64,000 nucleotides of DNA from Saccoglossus kowalevskii (GCF_000003605.2 NW_003118377.1:1-64000); one strand, 5' to 3'; positions 53,686 through 64,000 are shown, counted from the first letter of the stretch. Translations and numbers: made by a program. The notes: a model not told the origin generated them from the letters alone.

Positions 53686-55510
53686 TATATACTAATGCAA
53701 TATTCGTGAGTTGTTACTATTGCAGTATACACTATTGCAATATTCGTGTGTTGTTACTATTGCAGTATCCGCTATTGCAATATCTATGTGTTGTTACTAT
53801 TGCAGTACACGCTATTGCAATATCCATGTGTTGTTACTATTGCAGTACACGCTATTGCAATATTCGTGTGTTGTCACTATAGCAGTATACACTATTGCAA
53901 TGTTCGTGTGTTGTCACTAATGCAGTACACGCTATTGCAATATTCGTGTGTTATCACTATTGCAGTATACGCTATTGCAATATTCGTGTGTTGTCTTTGT
54001 TGCAGTATACGCTATTGCAATATTTGTGTGTTGTCAATATTGCAGTATACACTATTGCTGTATTCGTGTGTTGTCACTATTGCAGTATACACTATTGCAG
54101 TACACGCTATTACAATATTCGTATGTTGTCACTATTGCAGTATACGCTATTGCAATATTCATGCGTTGTCACTATTGCAGTATACGTTATTGCAATATTC
54201 GTGTGTTGTCAATATTGCAGTATACACTATTGCTGTATTCGTGTGTTGTCATTATTGCAGTATACACTATTGCAGTATACGCTATTGCAATATTCGTGTG
54301 TTGTTACTATTGCAGTATACACTATTGCAATATTCGTGTGTTGTCACTATAGCAGTATACACTATTGCAATATTCGTGTGTTGTCACTAATGCAGTACAC
54401 GGTATTGCAATATTCGTGTGTTGTCAATATTGCAGTACACGCTATTGCAATATTCGTTTGTTATCAATATTGCAGTATACGGTATTGCAATATTCGTGTG
54501 TTGTCTTTGTTGCAGTATACGGTATTGCAATATACGTGTGTTGTCAATATTGCAGTACACGCTATTGCACTATTCGTGTGTTGTCAATATTGAAGTATAC
54601 ACTATTGCTGTATTCGTGTGTTGTCACTATTGCAGTATACACTATTGCAGTTTACGCTATTAAAATATTCGTATGTTGTCACTATTGCAGTATACGCTAT
54701 TGCAATATTCGTGTATTGTCACTATTGCAGTATACGCTATTGCAATATTCATGTGTTGTTATTATTGCAGTATACACTATTACAATATTCGTGTTTTGTT
54801 ACTATTGCAGTATACACTATTGCAATATCCATGTGTTGTTATTATTGCAGTATACACTATTGCAATATCCATGTGTTGTTACTATTGCAGTATACACTAT
54901 TGCAATATCCATGTGTTGTTACTATTGCAGTATACACTATTGCAATATATATGTGTTGTTACTATTGCAGTATACACTATTGCAATATCCATGTGTTGTT
55001 ACTATTGCAGTATACACTATTGCAATATCCATGTGTTGTTACTATTGCAGTATACATTATTGCAATATATATGTGTTGTTACTATTGCAGTATACACTAT
55101 TTCAATATCCATGTTTTGTTACTATTGCAGTATACGCTATTACAATATTCGTATGTTGTCACTATTGCAGTATACGGTATTGCAATATTCATGCGTTGTC
55201 ACTATTGCAGTACACGCTATTGCAATATTCGTGTGTTATCACTATTGCAGTATACGCTATTGCAATATTCGTGTGTTGTCTTTGTTGCAGTATACGCTAT
55301 TGCAATATTTGTGTGTTGTCAATATTGCAGTATACACTATTGCTGTATTCGTGTGTTGTCACTATTGCAGTATACACTATTGCATTATACGCTATTACAA
55401 TATTCGTATGTTGTCACTATTGCAGTATACGCTATTGCAATATTCATGCGTTGTCACTATTGCAGTATACGTTATTGCAATATTCGTGTGTTGTCACTAT
55501 TGCAGTATAC
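53686..55510 (+). repeat. B-type domain with four 55-bp units, mosaic of two other modules
   Basis: Triple half-unit blocks are at 54,078-54,122, 54,253-54,297, 54,628-54,672 and 55,363-55,407. Bases 53,923-54,661 match 45,295-46,033 (lag 8,628). From about 54,510 the closer match is 22,870 onward (lag 31,640), with GCACTATTCG and TTGAAGTATAC. Bases 53,680-54,210 also match 58,680-59,210 (lag 4,996). Confidence 0.8.
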
Positions 55511-56636
55511 ACATTTGCAATATGCATGTGTTGTTACTATTGCAGTACACACTATTGCAATATTCATGTGTTGTTACTATTGCAGTATACACTATTGCAA
55601 TATTCGTGTGTTGTTACTATTGCAGTATACACTATTGCAATATCCATGTGTTGCTACTATTGCAGTATACACTATTGCAATATCCATGTGTTGTTACTAT
55701 TGCAGTATACGCTATTGCAATATCCATGTGTTGTTACTATTGCAGTATACACTATTGCAATATCTATGTTTTGTTACTATTGCAGTATACACTATTGCAA
55801 TATCCATGTGTTGTTACTATTGCAGTATACGCTATTGCAATATCCATGTGTTGTTACTATTGCAGTATACACTTTTGCAATATCTATGTGTTGTTACTAT
55901 TGCAGTATACACTATTGCAATATCCATGTGTTGTTACTACTGTAGTATACACTATTTGCAATATATATGTGTTGTTACTATTGCAGTATACACTATTGCA
56001 ATATCCATGTGTTGTTACTATTGCAGTATACACTATTGCAATATCCATGTGTTGTTACTATTGCAGTATACACTATTGCAATATCCATGTGTTGTTACTA
56101 TTGCAGTATACACTATTGCAATATCCATGTGTTGTTAGTATTGCAGTATAAGCTATTGCAATATCCATGTGTTGTTACTATTGCAGTATACACTATTGCA
56201 ATATATATGTGTTGTTACTATTGCAGTATACACTATTGCAATATTCGTGTGTTGCTACTATTGCAGTATACACTATTGCAATATCCATGTGTTGTTACTA
56301 TTGCAGTATACACTATTGCAATATTCGTGTGTTGCTACTATTGCAGTATACACTATTTCAATATCCATGTTTTGTTACTATTGCAGTATACGCTATTGCA
56401 ATATTCATGTGTTGTTACTATTGCAGTATACACTATTGCAATATTCTAGTGTTGTTACTATTGCAGTATACACTATTACAATATTCGTGTTTTGTTACTA
56501 TTGCAGTATACACTATTGCAATATCCATGTGTTGTTACTTTTGTAGTATACACTATTGCAATATCCATGTCTTGTTACTATTGCAGTATACACTATTACA
56601 ATATCCATGTGTTGTTACTATTGCAGTATACACTAT
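55430..56636 (+). repeat. 1.2-kb duplicated module, copy 1 (lag about 6,898 bp)
   Basis: Matches about 62,329-63,534. The lag is 6,899 before and 6,898 after a 1-bp insertion near 55,955 (ACTATTTGCAATAT). Shared markers are ATATGCATG, TACTGTAG, GTTAGTATT-TATAAGC, ATTTC/GTTTTG, ATTCTAG and ACTTTTGTAGTATAC. Confidence 0.8.
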
Positions 56637-57458
56637 TGCAATATCCATGTGTTGTTACTATTTTAGTATACACTATAACAATATCCATGTGTTGTTACTA
56701 TTGCAGTATACACTATTACAATATCCATGTGTTGTTACTATTGCAGTAAACACTATTGCAATATCCATGTGTTGTTACTATTGTAGTATACACTATTGCA
56801 ATATCCATGTGTTGTTACTATTGCAGTACACACTATTGCAATATCCATGTGTTTTTACTATTGCAGTATACGCTATTGCAATATTCGTGTGTTGTTACTA
56901 TTGTATTATACACTATTGCAATATCCATGTGTTGTTACTATTGCAGTATACACTATTGCAATATCCATGTGTTGTTACTATTGCAGTATACACTATTGCA
57001 ATATCTATGTGTTGTTACTATTGCACTATACACTGTTGCAATATCCATGTGTTGTTACTATTGCAGTATATACTAATGCAATATTCGTGAGTTGTTACTA
57101 TTACAGTATACATTATTGCAATATCCATGTGTTGTTACTATTGCAGTAAACGCTATTGCAATATCCATGTGTTGTTACTATTGTAGTATACACTATTGCA
57201 ATATCCATGTGTTGTTACTATTGCAGTACACACTATTGCAATATCCATGTGTTTTTACTATTGCAGTATACGCTATTGCAATATTCTAGTGTTGTTACTA
57301 TTGCAGTATACACTATTACAATATTCGTGTTTTGTTACTATTGCAGTATACACTATTGCAATATCCATGTGTTGTTACTATTGCAGTATACACTATTGCA
57401 ATATCCATGTGTTGTTACTATTGCAGTATACACTATTGCAATATCCATGTGTTGTTAC
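56637..57458 (+). repeat. A-type stretch with private variants
   Basis: Contains ATTTTAGTATAC, ACTATAACAATATCC, CAGTAAACAC, GTTTTTAC and ACTGTTGC units. Parts near 56.75-56.9 kb and 57.15-57.28 kb share the order GTAGTATAC, ACACACTATT, GTGTTTTTAC, ACGC and so form a local 400-bp-lag duplication (for example 56,796 and 57,196). Confidence 0.7.
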
Positions 57459-57690
57459 TATTGCAGTATACACTATTGCAGTATACGCTATTACAATATT
57501 CGTATGTTGTCACTATTGCAGTATACGCTATTGCAATATTCGTGTGTTGTCACTATTGCAGTATACGGTATTGCAATATTCATGCGTTGTTACTATTGGA
57601 GTATACGCTATTGCAATATTCATGCGTTGTCACTATTGCAGTATACGCTATTGCAATATTCGTGTGTTGTCACTATTGCAGTATACACTT
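57459..57690 (+). repeat. Short B-type run opened by a 55-bp unit
   Basis: A triple half-unit block at 57,459-57,503 marks the switch from A-type to B-type tails (GTTGTCAC). The run ends at ACACTTTTGCAATATGCATG (57,686), which is shared with 59,300 and 62,409. Confidence 0.8.
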
Positions 57691-58850
57691 TTGCAATATG
57701 CATGTGTTGTTACTATTGCAGTACACACTATTGCAATATCCGTGTGTTGTTTCTATTGCAGTATACACTATTGCAATATTCGTGTTTTGTTACTATTGCA
57801 GTATACACTATTGCAATATCCATGTGTTGCTACTATTGCAGTATACACTATTGCAATATCCATGTGTTGTTACTATTGCAGTATACGCTATTGCAATATC
57901 CATGCGTTGTTACTATTGCAGTATACACTATTGCAATATCTATGTTTTGTTACTATTGCAGTATACACTATTGCAATATCCATGTGTTGTTACTATTGCA
58001 GTATACGCTATTGCAATATCCATGTGTTGTTACTATTGCAGTATACACTATTGCAATATCCATGTATTGTTACTATTGCAGTATACACTATTGCAATATC
58101 CATGTGTTGTTAGTATTGCAGTATAAGCTATTGCAATATCCATGTGTTGTTACTATGGCAGTATACACTATTGCAATATATATGTGCTGTTACTATTGCA
58201 GTATACACTATTGCAATATCCATGTGTTGTTACTATTGCAGTATACACTATTGCAATATCCATGTGTTGTTACTATTGCAGTACACGCTATTGCAATATT
58301 CGTGTGTTGTCACTATAGCAGTATACACTATTGCAATGTTCGTGTGTTGTTACTATTGCAGTACACGCTATTGCAATATTCGTGTGTTGTCACTATAGCA
58401 GTATACACTATTGCAATGTTCGTGTGTTGTTACTATTGCAGTATCCGCTATTGCAATATCTATGTGTTGTTACTATTGCAGTACACGCTATTGCAATATC
58501 CATGTGTTGTTACTATTGCAGTACACGCTATTGCAATATCCATGTGTTGTTACTATGGCAGTATACACTATTGCAATATATATGTGTTGTTACTATTGCA
58601 GTATACACTATTGCAATATCCATGTATTGTTACTATTGCAGTATACACTATTGCAATATCCATGTGTTGTTACTATTGCAGTATATACTAATGCAATATT
58701 CGTGAGTTGTTACTATTGCAGTATACACTATTGCAATATTCGTGTGTTGTTACTATTGCAGTATCCGCTATTGCAATATCTATGTGTTGTTACTGTTGCA
58801 GTACACGCTATTGCAATATCCATGTGTTGTTACTATTGCAGTACACGCTA
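57691..58850 (+). repeat. A-type then CTATGGCAG composite copy
   Basis: A-type units with CATGCG and TCTATG-TTTTG parallel 20.16-20.4 kb. CTATGGCAG at 58,153 and again at 58,553 brings in the composite known from 4.38 kb. The ATGTTCG unit occurs twice 80 bp apart (58,335 and 58,415), a two-unit duplication. Confidence 0.75.
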
Positions 58851-59300
58851 TTGCAATATTCGTGTGTTGTCACTATAGCAGTATACACTATTGCAATGTT
58901 CGTGTGTTGTCACTAATGCAGTACACGCTATTGCAATATTCGTGTGTTATCACTATTGCAGTATACGCTATTGCAATATTCGTGTGTTGTCTTTGTTGCA
59001 GTATACGCTATTGCAATATTTTTGTGTTGTCAATATTGCAGTATACACTATTGCTGTATTCGTGTGTTGTCACTATTGCAGTATACACTATTGCAGTACA
59101 CGCTATTACAATATTCGTATGTTGTCACTATTGCAGTATACGCTATTGCAATATTCATGCGTTGTCACTATTGCAGTATACGTTATTGCAATATTCGTGT
59201 GTTGTCAATATTGCAGTATACACTATTGCTGTATTCGTGTGTTGTCACTATTGCAGTATACGCTATTGCAATATTCGTGTGTTGTCACTATTGCAGTATA
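58851..59300 (+). repeat. B-type run with one 55-bp unit
   Basis: Copy of 53,870-54,210 (lag 4,996) with a private TATTTTTGTG unit near 59,017. The triple half-unit block is at 59,074-59,118. Confidence 0.8.
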
Positions 59301-60283
59301 CACTTTTGCAATATGCATGTGTTGTTACTATTGCAGTACACCCTATTGCAATATTCGTGTGTTGTTTCTATTGCAGTATACACTATTGCAATATTCGTGT
59401 TTTGTTACTATTGCAGTATACACTATTGCAATATCCATGTGTTGCTACTATTGCAGTATACACTATTGCAATATCCATGTGTTGTTACTATTGCAGTATA
59501 CACTATTGCAATATTCGTGTGTTGCTACTTTTGAAGTATACACTATTGCAATATCCATGTGTTGTTACTATTGCAGTATACACTATTGCAATATCCATGT
59601 GTTGTTACTATTGCAGTATACACTATTGCAATATCCATGTGTTGTTACTATTGCAGTATACACTATTGCAATACCCATGTGTTGTTAGTATTGCAGTATA
59701 AGCTATTGCAATATCAATGTGTTGTTACTATTGCAGTATACACTATTTCAATATCCATGTTTTGTTACTATTGCAGTATACGCTATTGCAATATTCTAGT
59801 GTTGTTACTATTGCAGTATACACAATTGCAGTATACACTATTACAATATTCGTGTTTTGTTACTATTGCAGTATACACTATTGCAATATCCATGTGTTGT
59901 TACTATTGCAGTATACACTATCGCAATATCCATGTGTTGTTACTATTGCAGTATACACTATTGAAATATATATGTATTGTTACTATTGCAGTATACACTA
60001 TTGCAATATCCATGTGTTGTTACTATTGCAGTATACACTATTGCAATATCCATGTGTTGTTACTATTGCAGTATACCCTATTGCAATACCCTTGTGTTGT
60101 TAGTATTGCAGTATAAGCTATTGCAATATCCATGTGTTGTTACTATTGCAGTATACACTATTGCAATATATATGTGTTGTTACTATTGCAGTATACACTA
60201 TTGCAATATCCATGTGTTGTTACTATTGCAGTATACACTATTGCAATATCCATGTGTTGTTACTATTGCAGTATACACTATTG
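59301..60283 (+). repeat. A-type stretch with one 55-bp unit
   Basis: Parallels 61,052-61,500 and 21.86-22.3 kb. The triple half-unit block is at 59,809-59,853 and carries a private ACAATTGCAG. Private changes include ATTGAAATATATATG near 59,963 and ACTATCGC near 59,920. Confidence 0.75.
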
Positions 60284-62040
60284 CAATATCCATGTGTTGT
60301 TACTATTGCAGTATATACTAATGCAATATTCGTGAGTTGTTACTATTGCAGTATACACTATTGCAATATTCGTGTGTTGTTACTATTGCAGTATCCGCTA
60401 TTGCAATATCTATGTGTTGTTACTATTGCAGTACAAGCTATTGCAATATCCATGTGTTGTTACTATTGCAGTACACGCTATTGCAATATCCATGTGTTGT
60501 TACTATTGCAGTATACACTATTGCAATATCCATGTGTTGTTACTACTGTAGTATACACTATTGCAATATATATGTGTTGTTACTATTGCAGTATACACTA
60601 TTGCAATATCCATGTGTTGTTACTATTGCAGTATACACTATTGCAATATCCATGTGTTGTTACTATTGCAGTATACACTATTGCAATATCCATGTGTTGT
60701 TACTATTGCAGTATACACTATTGCAATATCCATGTGTTGTTAGTATTGCAGTATAAGCTATTGCAATATCCATGTGTTGTTACTATTGCAGTATACACTA
60801 TTGCAATATATATGTGTTGTTACTATTGCAGTATACACTATTGCAATATTCGTGTGTTGCTACTTTTGCAGTATACACTATTGCAATATCCATGTGTTGT
60901 TACTATTGCAGTATACACTATTGCAATATCCATGTGTTGTTACTATTGCAGTATACACTATTGCAATATCCATGTGTTGTTACTATTGCAGTATACACTA
61001 TTGCAATACCCATGTGTTGTTAGTATTGTAGTATAAGCTATTGCAATATCCATGTGTTGTTACTATTGCAGTATACACTATTTCAATATCCATGTTTTGT
61101 TACTATTGCAGTATACGCTATTGCAATATTCTAGTGTTGTTACTATTGCAGTATACACTATTGCAGTATACACTATTACAATATTCGTGTTTTGTTACTA
61201 TTGCAGTATACACTATTGCAATATCCATGTGTTGTTACTATTGCAGTATACACTATTGCAATATCCATGTGTTGTTACTATTGCAGTATACACTATTGCA
61301 ATATATATGTTTTGTTACTATTGCAGTATACACTATTGCAATATCCATGTGTTGTTACTATTGCAGTATACACTATTGCAATATCCATGTGTTGTTACTA
61401 TTGCAGTATACACTATTGCAATATCCATGTGTTGTTACTATTGCAGTATACCCTATTGCAATACCCTTGTGTTGTTAGTATTGCAGTATAAGCTATTGCA
61501 ATATCCATGTGTTGTTACTATTGCAGTATACACTATTGCAATATATATGTGTTGTTACTATTGCAGTATACACTATTGCAATATCCATGTGTTGTTACAA
61601 TTGCAGTATACACTATTGCAATATCCATGTGTTGTTACTATTGCAGTATACACTATTGCAATATCCATGTGTTGTTACTATTGCAGTATATACTAATGCA
61701 ATATTCGTGAGTTGTTACTATTGCAGTATACACTATTGCAATATTCGTGTGTTGTTACTATTGCAGTATCCGCTATTGCAATATCTATGTGTTGTTACTA
61801 TTGCAGTACAAGCTATTGCAATATCCATGTGTTGTTACTATTGCAGTACACGCTATTGCAATATCCATGTGTTGTTACTATTGCAGTATACACTATTGCA
61901 ATATTCGTGTGTTGTTACTATTGCAGTATTGCAGTATACACTATTGCAATATACGCTATTGCAATATTCGTGTGTTGTTACTATTGCAGTATACACTATT
62001 GCAATATTCGTGTGTTGTCTTTGTTGCAGTACACGCTATT
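60284..62040 (+). repeat. 1.76-kb duplicated module, copy 2 (lag 39,194 bp)
   Basis: Copy of 21,090-22,846 with the same 55-bp and 63-bp units. A marker variant, GTTACAATTGC, lies near 22,361 in copy 1 but one unit further along in copy 2 (near 61,595; the equivalent position would be 61,555). Divergence begins at 62,041, where copy 2 reads ATTACAATATTCGTATG. Confidence 0.85.
61919..61971 (+). repeat. 63-bp unit with extra half-units, second copy
   Basis: Identical in layout to the block at 22,725-22,777: 8-bp stub, L, an R/L hybrid, then R. It lies inside the 39,194-bp-lag duplication, so it is a copy and not an independent event. Confidence 0.9.
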
Positions 62041-62415
62041 ACAATATTCGTATGTTGTCACTATTGCAGTATACGCTATTGCAATATTCATGCGTTGTCA
62101 CTATTGCAGTATACGCTATTGCAATATTCGTGTGTTGTCAATATTGCAGTATACACTATTGCTGTATTCGTGTGTTGTCACTATTGCAGTATACACTATT
62201 GCAGTATACGCTATTGCAATATTCGTATGTTGTCACTATTGCAGTATACGCTATTGCAATATTCGTGTGTTGTCACTATTGCAGTATACGATATTGCAAT
62301 ATTCATGCGCTGTCACTATTGCAGTATACGCTATTGCAATATTCATGCGTTGTCACTATTGCAGTATACGCTATTGCAATATTCGTGTGTTGTCACTATT
62401 GCAGTATACACTTTT
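62041..62415 (+). repeat. B-type run with one 55-bp unit
   Basis: GTTGTCAC and TCAATATTG tails; triple half-unit block at 62,182-62,226, preceded by GCTGTATTCG. It ends at ACACTTTTGCAATATGCATG. The same sequence from ATTACAATATTCGTATG onward restarts at 63,774. Confidence 0.8.
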
Positions 62416-63534
62416 GCAATATGCATGTGTTGTTACTATTGCAGTACACACTATTGCAATATTCGTGTGTTGTTTCTATTGCAGTATACACTATTGCAAT
62501 ATTCGTGTTTTGTTACTATTGCAGTATACACTATTGCAATATCCATGTGTTGCTACTATTGCAGTATACACTATTGCAATATCCATGTGTTGTTACTATT
62601 GCAGTATACGCTATTGCAATATCCATGTGTTGTTACTATTGCAGTATACACTATTGCAATATCTATGTTTTGTTACTATTGCAGTATACGCTATTGCAAT
62701 ATCCATGTGTTGTTACTATTGCAGTATACGCTATTGCAATATCCATGTGTTGCTACTATTGCAGTGTACACTATTGCAATATCTATGTGTTGTTACTATT
62801 GCAGTATACACTATTGCAATATCCATGTGTTGTTACTACTGTAGTATACACTATTGCAATATATATGTGTTTTTACTATTGCAGTATACACTATTGCAAT
62901 ATCCATGTGTTGTTACTATTGCAGTATACACTATTGCAATATCCATGTGTTGTTACTATTGCAGTATACACTATTGCAATATCCATGTGTTGTTACTATT
63001 GCAGTATACACTATTGCAATATCCATGTGTTGTTAGTATTGCAGTATAAGCTATTGCAATATCCATGTGTTGTTACTATTGCAGTATACACTATTGCAAT
63101 ATGTATGTGTTGTTACTATTGCAGTATACACTATTGCAATATTCGTGTGTTGCTACTATTGCAGTATACACTATTGCAATATCCATGTGTTGTTACTATT
63201 GCAGTATACACTATTGCAATATTCGTGTGTTGCTACTATTGCAGTATACACTATTTCAATATCCATGTTTTGTTACTATTGCAGTATACGCTATTGCAAT
63301 ATTCATGTGTTGTTACTATTGCAGAATACACTATTGCAATATTCTAGTGTTGTTACTATTGCAGTATACACTATTACAATATTCGTGTTTTGTTACTATT
63401 GCAGTATACACTATTGCAATATCCATGTGTTGTTACTTTTGTAGTATACACTATTGCAATATCCATGTCTTGTTACTATTGCAGTATACACTATTACAAT
63501 ATCCATGTGTTGTTACTATTGCAGTATACACTAT
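62329..63534 (+). repeat. 1.2-kb duplicated module, copy 2 (lag about 6,898 bp)
   Basis: Copy of 55,430-56,636 with private changes: GTGTTTTTAC near 62,870, ATATGTATG near 63,101, CAGTGTACAC near 62,764 and CAGAATACAC near 63,323. Confidence 0.8.
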
Positions 63535-64000
63535 TACAATATCCATGTGTTGTTACTATTGCAGTATACACTATTGCAATATCCATGTGTTGTTACTATT
63601 GTAGTATACACTATTGCAATATCCATGTGTTGTTACTATTGCAGTACACACTATTGCAATATCCATGTGTTTTTACTATTGCAGTATACGCTATTGCAAT
63701 ATTCTAGTGTTGTTACTATTGCAGTATACACTATTGCAATATTCGTGTGTTGTCTTTGTTGCAGTACACGCTATTACAATATTCGTATGTTGTCACTATT
63801 GCAGTATACGCTATTGCAATATTCATGCGTTGTCACTATTGCAGTATACGCTATTGCAATATTCGTGTGTTGTCAATATTGCAGTATACACTATTGCTGT
63901 ATTCGTGTGTTGTCACTATTGCAGTATACACTATTGCAGTATACGCTATTGCAATATTCGTATGTTGTCACTATTGCAGTATACGCTATTGCAATATTCG
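63535..64000 (+). repeat. A-type units then B-type run cut by the window end
   Basis: A-type units with ATTACAAT and GTTTTTAC lead to a B-type run from about 63,745. That run repeats 62,020-62,270 at a lag of 1,735 bp, including the triple half-unit block at 63,917-63,961. The array continues past base 64,000. Confidence 0.8.

Larger units (their letters stand above)
1..64000 (+). repeat. Satellite DNA array, 40-bp monomer, fills the window
   Basis: Head-to-tail copies of a 40-bp unit run from the first to the last base with no unique sequence. Starting at the half-unit joint, the consensus is TATTGCAGTATACAC, then TATTGCAATATCCAT, then GTGTTGTTAC. Base composition of the consensus is A 11, T 16, C 7, G 6. 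All units share one orientation and I found no inverted copies. Many neighbouring units are identical; others carry one to five recurrent substitutions. The array begins and ends mid-unit, so neither edge is visible. I see no transposon, gene or tRNA/rRNA inside it. Such arrays are typical of eukaryotic heterochromatin; a centromeric role is possible but nothing in the sequence proves it. Seen directly: period, orientation, completeness. Inferred: chromosomal location. Confidence 0.99.

Noticed and set aside
1-64000. CRISPR array (regular direct repeats)
   Set aside because: There are no unique spacers: the whole 40-bp unit repeats, including any part one might call a spacer.
1-64000. Telomeric repeat
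   Set aside because: No TTAGGG, TTTAGGG, TTAGG or similar short G-rich unit is present; the period is 40 bp.
1-64000. A regular approximately 15-kb super-repeat suggested by the CCTTATG marker at 1,881, 16,938, 32,170 and 47,969
   Set aside because: The spacings (15,057, 15,232 and 15,799) differ, and the sequence between markers is not collinear, so this is a dispersed marker and not a period.

Overview
The whole 64,000-base window is one uninterrupted tandem array of a short AT-rich satellite (consensus about 32.5% GC). I see no gene, RNA gene, transposon or other unique DNA. The array runs off both ends: base 1 and base 64,000 both lie inside a monomer. Its true length is therefore unknown but exceeds 64 kb, or roughly 1,590-1,600 units. 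Every unit points the same way. An array this long, with kilobase-scale higher-order duplications, suggests a nuclear eukaryotic genome in constitutive heterochromatin (centromeric, pericentromeric or subtelomeric). The sequence alone does not identify the species or even the kingdom.

The basic unit is 40 bp. It reads as two related 15-bp half-units plus a 10-bp tail: L = TATTGCAGTATACAC, R = TATTGCAATATCCAT, tail = GTGTTGTTAC. L and R share TATTGCA and the later TAT. Length variants respect these joints: about 28 units near 55 bp carry a second L-like half-unit, two units of 63 bp carry further partial copies, and two units of 25 bp lack L. Two main sequence flavours alternate in patches. 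Flavour A (CCATGTG, GTTGTTAC, ATACAC) has no CpG in its consensus. Flavour B (TTCGTG, GTTGTCAC, ACGC) usually has one or two CpGs per unit.

Layout. 1-5.65 kb: mixed A and B with 320- and 680-bp higher-order repeats. 5.65-13.88 kb: A-type with nested 400-, 680-, 840- and 2,960-bp duplications. 13.9-19.7 kb: a duplicated A/B composite (lag 4,862 bp). 21-27 kb: the source-like copy of several modules found again near 33, 36, 40, 43, 45, 54 and 60 kb. 39.39-40.21 kb: a clearly more diverged stretch ending in a dense cluster of single-base indels, either an old relic or an assembly join. 46-50 kb: 720- and 360-bp higher-order repeats. 51-64 kb: further copies of the 13-15, 21-23 and 45-46 kb modules.

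The long open reading frames here (up to 756 codons) are artefacts. The 40-bp consensus contains no TAA, TAG or TGA on the + strand, and 40 is not a multiple of 3, so all three forward frames stay open through pure consensus. They should not be annotated as proteins. The biological interest lies in how the array evolved: half-unit slippage, in-register unequal exchange, and long-range copying of 0.7-1.9 kb modules.
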